Part shown: positions 44,083 to 53,708 of the stretch, one piece after another
Numbering within the stretch: position 1 is the stretch's first letter
How the letters are laid out: the number at the start of each line of letters is the position of its first letter
NCBI RefSeq assembly: GCF_014698835.1
Contig: NZ_JACJTU010000020.1
Location: 1-64,000, forward strand
Length of the DNA stretch: 64,000 bases
Source: Nostoc paludosum FACHB-159
Lineage (GTDB): Bacteria; Cyanobacteriota; Cyanobacteriia; Cyanobacteriales; Nostocaceae
Direction of reading: 5' to 3'
Notes under the pieces: generated by a model
The model's database searches: none
Told to the model about the DNA's origin: nothing
The model's input: the letters and a program-made list of their open reading frames with translations, nothing else
Program-made: the position numbers and the translations under genes

Positions 44083-45987
44083 TTAACTGACCTTTGGAAA
44101 AGATTGTTTTTGTTTTGAATTGCCACGTTGAGGATTTAAAAATGGCGGGATGGGGCAGTCTAACGTCATGGCGATCGCTCTTAATAAATCTGCTTCAGAG
44201 GGAGTAACTTTATTATCTATGAGTACTGTGTGGGCACAGGCATCAATAATAGCTTGCTTGAGTTTGGGACTAGCAAGTTGGAGGCGTTCGATACTTTTCT
44301 TCAGCTCAGAAAAATTACAAGGAACAGGTGTCTCTGGTTTTTCTTGTTCTCCAGCTTTGGGAAGTCGAAAAACTCCAGAACGAAAAGCATAAGCTATGGC
44401 ATCTGGTTCGGTGTGTCCCACACGTGCGAGTGTCGATAGTATTAAGATGCTATCTGGCCAAATTTGTTCGATGGTGGTGAATTCTACCGTTATGGCTGAC
44501 GTAGGATTGATACAAGGTTGGAGACGATGCCATAGTATTAACTGCAACACGAAATCCCACAATGATAAATTGCCCTTGGCTTTCACTAAACCGTGGACGC
44601 ATTTGCACAACCTTTGGCATTCTTTGGCGGAATTTTGCCGCAATGCGGGTACTGTCAAATCTACAAGTGGTAAGCGAATGCTGGGATCTAACTGGCTAAT
44701 TTCGCTACTCAATTCCAGAGTTTTTTCTACCAACTCTGTGGGCTGCACTTCGCGTAACCAGGCAATTTGACGTTCTTGTACTTCGAGATTTTCCGTATCT
44801 AACGCTAGCGCAAAAGCGATGGCCATTGCAGTTTCCTGCTGCCGCACGCCCAAGCGCAAAGATTCTGGCAACTGGGACAACAGCCCTTGAGCGTGGGTAA
44901 AATGCTCTGGTGCAACGGTTCCCACTTGGTTGACTACCTGTTGTGGCGTGGCGTTAGCACCACCCGCAAAGCCCATTACTAAAGATTCCTGGGAACGGGT
45001 GTAATTACGAGATGGTACTGTTGGTAAATCGCTAACGTTCACACCCCCAACACGACGAATACGTTCTGCTAAAGGTGGGTGGGTAGAAAACATATCTTCC
45101 CAGAAAGAAGGATTGAGGGCATTGCCGAAGAACATGTGACTGGCGGCTTCTGCACCCGGCGAAATCAAACGGGAATCCATTTGTTGGAGTTTTTGGAAGA
45201 CTCCGGTAAGTCCGTTGGGGTTGCGAGTGAACTGTACGGCGGAAGCATCGGCGAGAAATTCCCGTTGGCGAGAGACGGCGGCTTTAATCAAGCGTCCGCA
45301 AAGTAAGCCGATACCGCCAATTGCCATTAGTGCTAAACCAAATGCCCACAAAGGCAAACCTTTTTCTTCGCGGGAACCACCACGAAGCCGCCATAGCAAT
45401 TCCCCAGTTAAATAAATGAACAAAATTCCGTGTAGCAGTCCCACCAAACGCAAATTCAGCCGCATATCGCCATTAAGAATGTGGCTGAATTCATGGCCGA
45501 TGACTCCTTGGAGTTCATCGCGGTTGAGGTGTTGCAAAGTCCCACGGGTAACTCCAATGACGGCATCATTGGGCGTAAATCCCGCAGCAAAAGCATTAAT
45601 GCTGGTTTCTCTTTCTAGGAGATAAACTTCCGGCACAGAAATACCAGAAGCGATCGCCATTTCCTCGACTATATTTAATAGTTGTCGTCCTTGTTCGTCG
45701 GCGGTTTCTGGTAGTAAAAGTCTTCCCCCCAATTCCTGGGCAATTACACTTCCTCCCTGACGGAGACAGGCAATTTTATAAAGACTTCCTAAAGCGATCG
45801 CAACTATTGTAATCCCAGCTACACAGAGAAATAATCCTGAATGCCACCAAATACGAGGAGCCATGCGAAACAAAAATAAAGCAGCAATATAAATTGCCAC
45901 AATCATGATTGCGATGGATAGAGAGAACAACCCGATTAATCGTTGCGTATTTTGGCGTGCCCGATCCTGATGTTCAAAGAAATTCAT
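44083..45987 (-). CDS. M48 (HtpX-like) family metallopeptidase
   Basis: 634 residues from ATG 45987. Two transmembrane helices lie at about 20-43 and 50-70, with two more near 210-250. The zinc site is His165-Glu166-x2-His169 (VIGHEFSHILNGD), with a third ligand expected in REFLADASAVQFT. The large C-terminal region (about 340-630) is mostly helical and contains a TerB-like segment (ACAHTVLIDNKVTPSEADLLRAIA). Membrane protein quality control is the usual role. LemA is encoded 6 bp upstream on the same strand; LemA and M48 genes often pair. Confidence 0.9.
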   Translation of the reverse strand: MNFFEHQDRARQNTQRLIGLFSLSIAIMIVAIYIAALFLFRMAPRIWWHSGLFLCVAGITIVAIALGSLYKIACLRQGGSVIAQELGGRLLLPETADEQGRQLLNIVEEMAIASGISVPEVYLLERETSINAFAAGFTPNDAVIGVTRGTLQHLNRDELQGVIGHEFSHILNGDMRLNLRLVGLLHGILFIYLTGELLWRLRGGSREEKGLPLWAFGLALMAIGGIGLLCGRLIKAAVSRQREFLADASAVQFTRNPNGLTGVFQKLQQMDSRLISPGAEAASHMFFGNALNPSFWEDMFSTHPPLAERIRRVGGVNVSDLPTVPSRNYTRSQESLVMGFAGGANATPQQVVNQVGTVAPEHFTHAQGLLSQLPESLRLGVRQQETAMAIAFALALDTENLEVQERQIAWLREVQPTELVEKTLELSSEISQLDPSIRLPLVDLTVPALRQNSAKECQRLCKCVHGLVKAKGNLSLWDFVLQLILWHRLQPCINPTSAITVEFTTIEQIWPDSILILSTLARVGHTEPDAIAYAFRSGVFRLPKAGEQEKPETPVPCNFSELKKSIERLQLASPKLKQAIIDACAHTVLIDNKVTPSEADLLRAIAMTLDCPIPPFLNPQRGNSKQKQSFPKVS

Positions 45988-45993
45988 AGACAC

Positions 45994-46587
45994 CTAAAAA
46001 GATACGCGGGGAGCATTTCTCACTTCTGGATTTGCTTCGGGAAGCAATTCTGCAAGGGTAAAATTAAAGGTATTTGCTACAAGATTGCTGGGGAAAGATT
46101 CACTTTTGGTGTTGTAAAGTGTCACAGCATCATTAAAAGCTTGACGAGCAAAAGCAATGCGGTTTTCAGTCGAAGATAGTTCTTCCATCACCTGAGTAAT
46201 AGTGCGATCGGCTTTCAATTCTGGATAAGATTCTGAAAGTACCATGAAGCGACTTAACGCACCCGCCAGGGCTGCTTCTGCATTACCCAACTGCTGCATC
46301 GCTTGGGGATCGCCAGGATTTTGTACGGCACGACTGTTAGCATTCATCGCAGAATTTCGAGCTGCAATTACAGCTTCTAAAGTTTCTCGCTCATGTTTCA
46401 TATATCCCTTGGCAGTTTCCACCAAATTAGGAATTAAATCATAGCGACGCTGTAATTGAACATCGATTTGAGAGTAAGCATTTTTGTACCGATTGCGATA
46501 CTTTACTAAATCGTTGTAGCCATTAATCAGAATTAGAGCAACAGTAGCAACTAAAGCCACAGCAAATATGAAAACTCCGATAGTCAT
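45994..46587 (-). CDS. lemA: LemA family protein
   Basis: 197 residues from ATG 46587 (a GTG at 46614 is less likely). One N-terminal transmembrane helix (about 4-24) is followed by the helical LemA domain with YNDLVKYRNRYKNAYSQIDV, QLQRRYDLIPNLVETAKGYM, ARNSAM and TLAELLPEAN. The function of LemA is unsettled; it is often membrane-bound and co-transcribed with M48 peptidases or TPM-domain proteins. Only 6 bp separate it from the peptidase gene. Confidence 0.92.
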   Translation of the reverse strand: MTIGVFIFAVALVATVALILINGYNDLVKYRNRYKNAYSQIDVQLQRRYDLIPNLVETAKGYMKHERETLEAVIAARNSAMNANSRAVQNPGDPQAMQQLGNAEAALAGALSRFMVLSESYPELKADRTITQVMEELSSTENRIAFARQAFNDAVTLYNTKSESFPSNLVANTFNFTLAELLPEANPEVRNAPRVSF

Positions 46588-46967
46588 AAATTTCAATCCA
46601 TAAAACTTGCACAAGAGAATTCAACTATTTTGATGGGATAATCTAAATAGTTGGATATGACAATGAGTTTACTTGTAGCAAGTTAGCTTCGTCGTCTGTA
46701 AAATTAATTACGCAACTTTACTGAGGTAGATGAGTTGTAAGATTTTTTGGCGTTGCATAAATGCGGGATGAATTAAGATTTTTGACGAAGGCTAAAGGTA
46801 GATTCTTTGCGCCTTTGCGCCTTTGCGTGAGGTAAAAATCATCCCTAGATTCAGCAATACCGATTTTTCAATAACCACAAAGGGGCAGAGAACGCAGAGA
46901 GAAAGAAACACAAAGATAATTGTTTTTCAATTCCATATCTCTCATTTGCCTTATATGAGCAGAAAGG
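46588..46967. other. Intergenic region with short direct repeats
   Basis: About 380 bp. It contains GCGCCTTTGCGCCTTTGCG (about 46807-46827) and AACCACAAAGGGGCAGAGAA with later AACACAAAG, commonplace Nostoc interspersed sequences. No gene or clear terminator seen. Confidence 0.45.
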
Positions 46968-47432
46968 TTATCTATAAATTTGCATAAATAACGAATAACC
47001 GCTGACAGCAAAAATAAAAAAGATAGCAGCAGAAAAAAATACTACATCTCTCACAAGAAATACAATCCAATCTTTCCTAAGTTCTTGTTGAAATTTGATT
47101 TCTCGTAGTTTCCGCTCAAGTTCTGCATCTTCTTGCGACTTTAAGTTTCCTATTGATAGAACCAGCGGCTTTTTACCTTTATTGGCAATGATTTTTGATA
47201 AATCTTTTATATCTGTAATTTCAGTTTCTAGGTTTTGGTTTTCATCTGCAATCCAAATATGTTTGCCTTTTTGCTTGGCTTCTAATGCAACTTCTAGAAG
47301 TGCGAGTGCCTTTAACAGCACCTCAGCATTATCTCCATTAATCCGTTCCGCCAGATTGCTTATTGTCTCATAAAGCTCTGGCGATAAATCTAAATTTATT
47401 TGAATGCGCTCATTTTCTCTTTGTATACTCAT
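46968..47432 (-). CDS. Ribbon-helix-helix-like protein with C-terminal membrane helix
   Basis: 154 residues. The N-terminus (ERIQINLDLSPELYETISNL, about 7-50) resembles a ribbon-helix-helix DNA-binding fold. A middle region (50-115) resembles cyanobacterial plasmid/stress RHH proteins (HIWIADENQNLETEI). Residues about 125-150 are a hydrophobic helix (IVFLVRDVVFFSAAIFFIFA). An RHH fold with a membrane anchor would be unusual; the N-terminal call is by pattern only. Orphan gene with no toxin next to it. Confidence 0.6.
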   Translation of the reverse strand: MSIQRENERIQINLDLSPELYETISNLAERINGDNAEVLLKALALLEVALEAKQKGKHIWIADENQNLETEITDIKDLSKIIANKGKKPLVLSIGNLKSQEDAELERKLREIKFQQELRKDWIVFLVRDVVFFSAAIFFIFAVSGYSLFMQIYR

Positions 47433-47758
47433 TTGTCAAATACAGCAGTTTTCTTTTGCATGAAGTACAAAGTCACTGGTTTTGAGACAGGAGGCAGAAG
47501 GCAGTGTTTCGACTACGCGGTAATCGAGCGAAGTCGAGATTCAACAACCAGGCAGGAGGGAGAAGAATAATTTGATTTGTGAATCCTTGGTTCTGTACCT
47601 CATTTAGTTGCAAACTGCTGTATTTGCATAGAATCTTACAGCCGAGTACACAAATATTCATATCAAAACCAGGTATAAACCCTGTTGTAATCTCCGAATT
47701 TTCAAGCCGAGGAAGCCTCAGCTCGAACTTTTCTCTGGATTATGAAATCAAAAATCTT
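47433..47758. other. Intergenic region with interspersed repeat
   Basis: 326 bp. CAGTGTTTCGACTACGCGGT and GAGCGAAGTCGAGATT (about 47502-47542) form a partial hairpin typical of Nostoc interspersed repeats, preceded and followed by AGGCAGAAGGCAG / GGCAGGAGGG. No gene seen. Confidence 0.45.
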
Positions 47759-49246
47759 TTACAACAAGCTTTTACCTCGTTGATAAATTTCCCTTGCATA
47801 ATCAGTCCAAGCCCCTTGTCCCCAATAACGAAAACAACTAGTTTCCAGTAAAAGGTTATGTAGGAGAAAGTTACGGTATTCAAATTGTCTGGTAATAGGT
47901 TCTACTGAATCATTTTGCTGTAATTTATCAAATTTTTCATGAAAGCCACTGCTCAATTCATACATAGGAGACAAGACATTTTCATATCCTTTCACCCAAC
48001 TAATATGATTTGTCCATGAGGCTCCATCCATGTGAAAATTCGGGTTGTTTTGTTGTAATTCTTGAATGACATTCTCTACAACCTCAGGTTGAAAGTTCTC
48101 TGCTGAAACTCGCTCCCAAATATAATGTTGTCCGACTGGTTGGCAAGTTGGATAGTCTTCAGATTTACATCCAGCAGCTTCGATTAATTCTAAATATTCT
48201 GTACCACACATCCCAACAACGCCTGATTTTCCCCCACCATGATTTACCATATCCCACCAAGCTTGTTTGAAAGCACTAGGAAATTCATTCATCATGACGC
48301 CGCCATTTTCACCATCTCCAATTTGACTAACTATTGGCGGTACAAATACACTTCCTAATTGTTGTTTAGATAAGGTTTTTGCTTCATAGTAAGGCTGCAT
48401 TTGAGCAACTAATTTAGTATCTGAACCTTGAGTTTTAATTAAAGCTGTAATGCTAATTGTTTCGCCTTGAGAATTACGGGCAATCAAACGATGTGGTAAA
48501 TGTTTGTACGCGAGAGATTCACCGTTAATTGTTTCTACAGAATGTTCTTGAACCAGTAACCAACGATATCCACATTCTTTGAGCGCTTTTACAAATTCAA
48601 AGAGGACATCAGGATGATTTGGTAAATGCATTTCTGGAGGCGAAAATCCTTTGACTCGTGCTAATGCTTCCCAGCCAAAAATTGCAGCAAAGTGATGTTG
48701 CCATGCAATTATATGTAATTTAATATCTGCTATGGGAGTGGAGGGAACAACAGCATGACCCCACATTGTACCCAGCCATTCTACATAAGGTTGATAGGTA
48801 GAATCGCAAGTAATACGTTTTAAGTTATCAAGGATATCACTGCGTTCCATTTGCCGCAGTCCCCACAAAAGATTACCTGAGTAATCGAGCATTATACGAG
48901 GATTGCAACCTTGATTTACAAGTTCGGGAATGAAATCTCCCATACGGCTGTAACAATAAGCAAAAGGCGCTGCATTATGGTTATCGCCTTCGTTGGGATG
49001 TTCAAACATGTATTGCAAATTGCTGATGAGTGTACCATCATATCCAGCAGGGATCGTAGGCTGGTGCATATGTAAAGCGATCGCAAATACAGCATTTACG
49101 TCATCTAACTTAATATTCGTTGTTGGTAAAAAGACAGGCGCATCATTGTTAACTACAGAAAGGATTTCTGTTTCCCAACCAGAAATATTTGGCAAGCCAT
49201 TAATGATTTCGGGCAAAGAAGAGAGATTAGTCGGTAGTGTCAGCAT
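47759..49246 (-). CDS. Glycoside hydrolase family 57 protein
   Basis: 495 residues. The GH57 barrel start HMHQP (59-63) is present, as are EMHLPNHPDVLFEFVKALKE and SQIGDGENGGVMMNEFP, the latter probably holding an active-site acid. The family includes alpha-amylases, 4-alpha-glucanotransferases and branching enzymes acting on glycogen-type alpha-glucans. The exact activity cannot be told. No signal peptide, so cytoplasmic. Monocistronic by context. Confidence 0.88.
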   Translation of the reverse strand: MLTLPTNLSSLPEIINGLPNISGWETEILSVVNNDAPVFLPTTNIKLDDVNAVFAIALHMHQPTIPAGYDGTLISNLQYMFEHPNEGDNHNAAPFAYCYSRMGDFIPELVNQGCNPRIMLDYSGNLLWGLRQMERSDILDNLKRITCDSTYQPYVEWLGTMWGHAVVPSTPIADIKLHIIAWQHHFAAIFGWEALARVKGFSPPEMHLPNHPDVLFEFVKALKECGYRWLLVQEHSVETINGESLAYKHLPHRLIARNSQGETISITALIKTQGSDTKLVAQMQPYYEAKTLSKQQLGSVFVPPIVSQIGDGENGGVMMNEFPSAFKQAWWDMVNHGGGKSGVVGMCGTEYLELIEAAGCKSEDYPTCQPVGQHYIWERVSAENFQPEVVENVIQELQQNNPNFHMDGASWTNHISWVKGYENVLSPMYELSSGFHEKFDKLQQNDSVEPITRQFEYRNFLLHNLLLETSCFRYWGQGAWTDYAREIYQRGKSLL

Positions 49247-49425
49247 TTCTGGTTGCTCCGAAACAAGGTATGTCTAATTATGCGATCGCACAGCCATTTC
49301 TGAACTACAACTTTATCTATTGATGCAAACTGCGGTTTTCAAAGCCCAAAGCTGATGTAACGTTACAAATTAGCCCCTCGCAATCTTGAGTAGTAATTCT
49401 CAGCTTGCCGATAAAATAATATCTT

Positions 49426-49587
49426 AATTACTATCCAGCACTTGAAGAACAAGAACTAGATAGAATTGTTTATTTCGCCATTCCTGTTAAAAGTTATCAG
49501 GATTTTTTTCAGCTTTCCTGCATCCAACGTAGCTATAAAATTATTGGCAACAGTAGTTTTAATCGATTTAAGTTTCTGGTTAGATGA
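49426..49587 (+). pseudogene. xisH remnant
   Basis: A 54-codon open stretch without a start reads NYYPALEEQELDRIVYFAIP followed by VKSYQDFFQL. This matches the C-terminal half of XisH as I remember it (NYRYALEEQEPERTLYLA). A stop codon directly precedes it and the last 18 codons diverge. XisH/XisI are often encoded as pairs in Nostocales, first described near fdxN element excision. No xisI partner is visible here. Confidence 0.65.
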
Positions 49588-49686
49588 ACTCAAATACCTT
49601 CAAAAAAGCCTCATCCCGAACGCTGTCGGATAAACCGAAAAACTCTTCTAACCACTGTTGCTTACTGATAACGAATCGCCAAAACG

Positions 49687-50505
49687 CTAGGTCTTAGCCA
49701 AAAAACTCAGTTTTTGTTGGCGGTGTTCTCTTGTTGGTACTGGTGGACTCGCTATTTGTAAAATCAGTTCTAACAACCAAGGGGCAAGGCGTTGACACCA
49801 CACAGCTAGATGACTTTGCCATCCGACTAAAATTTCTGCTGAATTATTTTGCATTCCAATGACAAGTGCTTGAGCCACTTGCTGGGGAGTCATGGGGATC
49901 ACCCAGCGAAATAATTTGAAGTCGCGTACCATGTCTGTGTCTGTGAGAGAAGGTAGTAATGCAATCACTTTGATATTGTATTGGGCGAGTTCCCGACGCA
50001 AGGCTTGGGTAAATCCCAAGATGGCAAATTTGGTAGCCGAGTAAGTGGCCATTGTCGGTGCTGCAATTTTCCCCATTAGACTCGATACATTGACGATTGT
50101 TCCTTGCCTTTGGCTGGCCATGCGTCGAGCTATCAGACTCGTGAGGTTGTACATTCCCAATAAGTTTACAGAAACTTCTTCTTGAACTTGGGGCAGTTTA
50201 GATTGCAAAAACGAGCTTTGGTACGCGACTCCTGCACAATTAACCAGTAGATGAATCGGGCCATAGTTGCGCCAAACCTGAGCAATAGTGACATTCACCT
50301 CAATTACCTGAGCCAAATCTAAGGCAACGATCGCAGTCTCCACACCCATGGCCTCAATTTTGTTCGCTACCTCGACTAACTTCTGGCGATCGCGTGCTAC
50401 CAATATCAGCCGCTTGATCCCTTGTTTAGCTAGTTCCAGGGCGATCGCCCTGCCAATACCGCGAGAAGCCCCTGTAATTAGGGCTACTTTACCTTGAATC
50501 TCCAT
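49687..50505 (-). CDS. Short-chain dehydrogenase/reductase
   Basis: 272 residues from ATG 50505, supported by GGAGG about 9 nt upstream; upstream codons to 50556 are heptamer repeat. Rossmann TGASRGIGRA, NAG-type motif LLVNCAG, and the catalytic Ser-Tyr-Lys set in VNVSSLMGKIAAPTMATYSATK. The C-terminal 40 residues (LAVWCQRLAPWLLELILQIA) are hydrophobic and may attach it to membranes. NAD(P)-dependent oxidoreductase of unknown substrate. Confidence 0.85.
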   Translation of the reverse strand: MEIQGKVALITGASRGIGRAIALELAKQGIKRLILVARDRQKLVEVANKIEAMGVETAIVALDLAQVIEVNVTIAQVWRNYGPIHLLVNCAGVAYQSSFLQSKLPQVQEEVSVNLLGMYNLTSLIARRMASQRQGTIVNVSSLMGKIAAPTMATYSATKFAILGFTQALRRELAQYNIKVIALLPSLTDTDMVRDFKLFRWVIPMTPQQVAQALVIGMQNNSAEILVGWQSHLAVWCQRLAPWLLELILQIASPPVPTREHRQQKLSFLAKT

Positions 50506-50524
50506 TGGTTTTATCCTCCGAAAT

Positions 50525-50641
50525 CTAATTAGGATTGGGCATAGGGCATAGGGCATTGGGCATTGGGCATTGGTTATTAATTATTCTTGCCTGCCCTTCA
50601 TCCCCCTAGTCGCTAATTCCCAGTCACCAATCCCCAGTCAC
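50525..50641. repeat. CCCAATG heptamer repeat block
   Basis: GGGCATAGGGCATAGGGCAT, GGGCATTGGGCATTGG, a short A/T core, then CCAGTCACCAATCCCCAGTC. It lies immediately upstream of the SDR ribosome-binding site and therefore probably within or next to its promoter. Confidence 0.75.
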
Positions 50642-50992
50642 TTGAAATTTAAGTCTTTAACAACGAGGTATTTCTTGGTTAATCTGCAATCCTTCGTAAT
50701 TGTCTATACGAGGCAGAAATTTCTCGTTTTTTACTCTTAATTACTAACGTACTTGGCTGAATCAATATAGCTCATAGATTTTACTTCTCCTCGATTTGAG
50801 CGTTCATCAGCATCGTTGACATACACACGTTAGCAATTAAATCAAGTCATTGCAACATCTTTTAATAAGACTTTCTTAATACTTGTTAACACAAGTATAT
50901 ATATATAAAAGATTTTATTAAATAAGTTTTTATGAATACGTAAGTACAAATATCTCAAAGCCCTGACAATTAATTTCTGTTTTGGGAAATTG

Positions 50993-51020
50993 TTATATCT
51001 AAGTCACAGCTTAGATATAA
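50993..51020. promoter_or_regulatory. Perfect 11-bp dyad, candidate operator or hairpin
   Basis: TTATATCTAAG-TCACAG-CTTAGATATAA. The arms are perfect, AT-rich, and not followed by a T-run on either strand, so a protein-binding site is at least as likely as a terminator. Confidence 0.35.
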
Positions 51021-51540
51021 GAAAGACATATTTAGCAATCCTATTTGATGTGTAAGAATCTCCAAGCTCAGATGCCGACTCATCAAAGAATTGTAATACC
51101 TGGTTTCTCAGGCATTATTTAAGATTGCCATCTTATCTTTCTGATGATTGTAATAATTATATTTTATTAATAATTTGTGTACTACTGACAGTAAATTTAC
51201 TGATTGATTGAAAATTTAGCTTTATGGTTCTTATTTTTTTTCATCAGATAAGAGGGCTGGATATTTATATAAAATGCCAATTATAAGAGTATCTTTGTTT
51301 GTTAAAACTTTAGTAAAAGTCCTGTTGAATTATATTTAACTTTGAGATTATCTAATTAATGCTTGAGATTTATCTTGTTTATAGCAATTCTTAATCATTA
51401 ATGACTAAGAAGATCCCCAACTTCTTAGAGAAATCGGGGATCTGAACCATAAGCCAACATCATTTCATAATTACTAATACTCTAGAAAAAACTCGTTTGT
51501 GTGAATATACGTAATTATTCAAGAGTGGTGAGTTAGGAGT

Positions 51541-51601
51541 TATAGCAGTTTTCAGGTGTGTGGCTTCTAAGTCTGTTACCTAATGCCTGTTCCCTGCTAT
51601 A
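51541..51601. repeat. Short element with TATAGCAG ends
   Basis: 61 bp between TATAGCAG and CTGCTATA, ends shared with the elements at 43908-44013 and 62655-62754 but with a shorter, different interior (CCTAATGCCTGTTCC). Confidence 0.5.
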
Positions 51602-53302
51602 TTATTTTCCTTCTTGTCCTTGAGGAGCCGGAAGTTGAGGATTTGATGGCCGGAATGACTGGGGAATTGCCCCACTCCAGACTTGATTAAATTGATCTGG
51701 TGTCAATGATTGCAAAAGGCTGAGATTCAGAGGTTCTTTACTAATGAATGTGGCGTAAGATGGCTGCAAATAAGAGCGGTATTCTGGGCGGTTGAGGAGA
51801 TGGGTAGATAAGAAAGCTACGCTTAAAGCGTTGAGATAGGAATAAACAGGAGTAGGGTTAGGGCCTAGTAAGGCAGGCGGCACAGGTAATACATTGTTCT
51901 CAGGAGTAGGTTCGGCGATCGCACTAAAATGGGTGGCGTTTTCAATCAAAGCAAGGTACTTATTGGAGTCAGCCAGCCAGGTAAAAGGGAGAATTTGCTC
52001 AGATACAGGTGGGGCGAAAATATCTTGACTACCAGCCACCAACATTACTGGAATTTTAATTTGATTGATACCGCCTTGACCTAAAACTGAACTGTCAATG
52101 GGATTAATCGCCATGACTACCTTAATGCGATCGTCTTTGAGTTGGTAATCTTTTGGGGATAACTCAGCAGCTTGACACTGCAACAACAGCGACAAATTAA
52201 AGAAAGAATTATTGGGATTACAGTCTTGGTAGAGTTGGTTAAAGTTAATCGTTGCTCCTGCCAGAGTCAAAACAGTATAACCACCAAAAGACTGACCGAT
52301 CGCCCCAATTTGGTCAAAATTAAGTTTTCCTTGGAGGAAGGGATCGGATTTTTCTAAACGCTCAAGTTCATTGAGTAAATACTTAATATCCAAAGGCCGA
52401 TTGATAAATTCTGCTGGTTCTGGCGGCCCTGCCAAACCTGCAAAGTATAGCTGAATACGTTCGGCATTACTACCAGGGTGTTCCAATACCCCAACCGCAA
52501 AACCATAGGATGCCAGATGTTGAGCTAGGTAAGCAAAGGTAGAGCGATCGGAAGCCAGACCATGAGAAATTACAATTAGGGGATACGGCGGTTTTAGTTC
52601 ACCTTGGGAATTGGCTTGAGGTAAATAGATATCTACTGGCAAACGACGATTGCGAGAAAAGTCATTTAGCTCAAAGCTTTTTTTCTGCCAAGAAAATTTT
52701 CCTGGCGATCGCAAATCTGGCTGTTGTGAGAAATCAACCCTTGAATTGGCTGCGGCTACCGTCGCTTGTTGTTGCAGAAAACCCACAACTTCATCCTTTT
52801 TTTCTATAAGTTGTGACAAGTTATCGACAATCCTTAGCCCTTGTGAATAATTCAGCCTGATAGTTTTGCTGGGGAATCTCCGCAGCAAATTTATAACTGT
52901 TAAGCCATCGCGATCGGCAGCAGCTACGATCAAAGCTGCACGTATGGCATAGAAACCGTTTTGTCGAGACTCAGTGAGCAATAATTCTCCTAGACGTTGT
53001 ATCACCTCTTCACCGATTGGCGAATAGGTAACCTGAGATACTACTGTAGGACTAACATTGAAGCGTTGCTGGAGTAGATTCCGCAATTGGGCGAGTTGTT
53101 CGGGAGTAGCACGGCTAGCATAGAAGGAAAAGTCTCCATCGATTTTGCCAACTTTCGCAAAAGTTTCTAGCGAGTCCACAGACAAAGAGAATTCGCCGAA
53201 GGGAGGGTAATAAAAGCTAATGCGATCGGCTGCCAATCCGGGAGTAGCAGTCAAAAAGGTAGATACAAAACTTAAACCCAGGTATCGCCAAAATTTTTTC
53301 AT
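51602..53302 (-). CDS. DUF1400-type secreted alpha/beta hydrolase
   Basis: 566 residues from ATG 53302. Signal peptide MKKFWRYLGLSFVSTFLTAT ending near PGLA, so periplasmic or exported. The N-terminal DUF1400 domain (about 25-125, RISFYYPPFGEFSLSVDSL) is a cyanobacterial helical module. The hydrolase domain (about 200-500) has an oxyanion-region HG in VISHGLASD, nucleophile GQSFGG and a likely catalytic His in NATHFSAI. Resembles dienelactone hydrolase/platelet-activating-factor acetylhydrolase relatives. Substrate unknown. Confidence 0.85.
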   Translation of the reverse strand: MKKFWRYLGLSFVSTFLTATPGLAADRISFYYPPFGEFSLSVDSLETFAKVGKIDGDFSFYASRATPEQLAQLRNLLQQRFNVSPTVVSQVTYSPIGEEVIQRLGELLLTESRQNGFYAIRAALIVAAADRDGLTVINLLRRFPSKTIRLNYSQGLRIVDNLSQLIEKKDEVVGFLQQQATVAAANSRVDFSQQPDLRSPGKFSWQKKSFELNDFSRNRRLPVDIYLPQANSQGELKPPYPLIVISHGLASDRSTFAYLAQHLASYGFAVGVLEHPGSNAERIQLYFAGLAGPPEPAEFINRPLDIKYLLNELERLEKSDPFLQGKLNFDQIGAIGQSFGGYTVLTLAGATINFNQLYQDCNPNNSFFNLSLLLQCQAAELSPKDYQLKDDRIKVVMAINPIDSSVLGQGGINQIKIPVMLVAGSQDIFAPPVSEQILPFTWLADSNKYLALIENATHFSAIAEPTPENNVLPVPPALLGPNPTPVYSYLNALSVAFLSTHLLNRPEYRSYLQPSYATFISKEPLNLSLLQSLTPDQFNQVWSGAIPQSFRPSNPQLPAPQGQEGK

Positions 53303-53477
53303 CAGAAAAACCCATTGTCTAACCCTGCCAAACAATTCTTGTAAAAATGCACAGCTAGCCGTACCTTTCTACAATCATCTGTATTCTACCCAGTTAAAAT
53401 CGCTGCAAGTAGTAAATTTTTCAGCCAAACAGCATTTAATAGAGCGATAATAGATTATAGAGATCGAAATATTTTAT

Positions 53478-53660
53478 ATGTCTTCCACTTCTTGTTCCTC
53501 TTGTGTTGTCATTCTCAATCAACAACAAGAGGAAAATATCTCTCACAAAAAGCAGTGTCAGGATGTGCCAGTTAACGACACCAATAATACTGGTAAAAAT
53601 TGTACTGTAGTTGAAAATGGTCGGGTTGTGGTTAAACCGATACAATGTCCAAAGAACTAA
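53478..53660 (+). CDS. Possible small cysteine-containing protein
   Basis: 60 residues with five Cys (MSSTSCSSC near the start and CPKN at the end), no membrane segment. It lies alone between divergently arranged genes. A slightly longer hydrophobic frame occupies the opposite strand, so strand choice is uncertain. I chose this one because of the conserved-looking polar composition and ATG context. No family recognised. Confidence 0.3.
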   Translation: MSSTSCSSCVVILNQQQEENISHKKQCQDVPVNDTNNTGKNCTVVENGRVVVKPIQCPKN

Positions 53661-53708
53661 CACCAAGGCCCATAGACGCGGGAACGCTGAATTCTGAATT
53701 CTGAATTC

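Larger units (their letters stand above)
50642..51601. other. AT-rich intergenic region with inverted repeats
   Basis: About 960 bp with no convincing gene. It contains a perfect 11-bp dyad TTATATCTAAG / CTTAGATATAA with a 6-nt spacer (50993-51020), AGATCCCC / GGGGATCT (51411-51443), and a 61-bp element with TATAGCAG / CTGCTATA ends (51541-51601) touching the stop codon of the next gene. Confidence 0.5.

Noticed and set aside
53436-53666. 76-codon hydrophobic frame on the minus strand
   Set aside because: Starts from poor context and is antisense to the Cys-containing frame; hydrophobicity reflects AT-rich DNA. Kept neither as certain.
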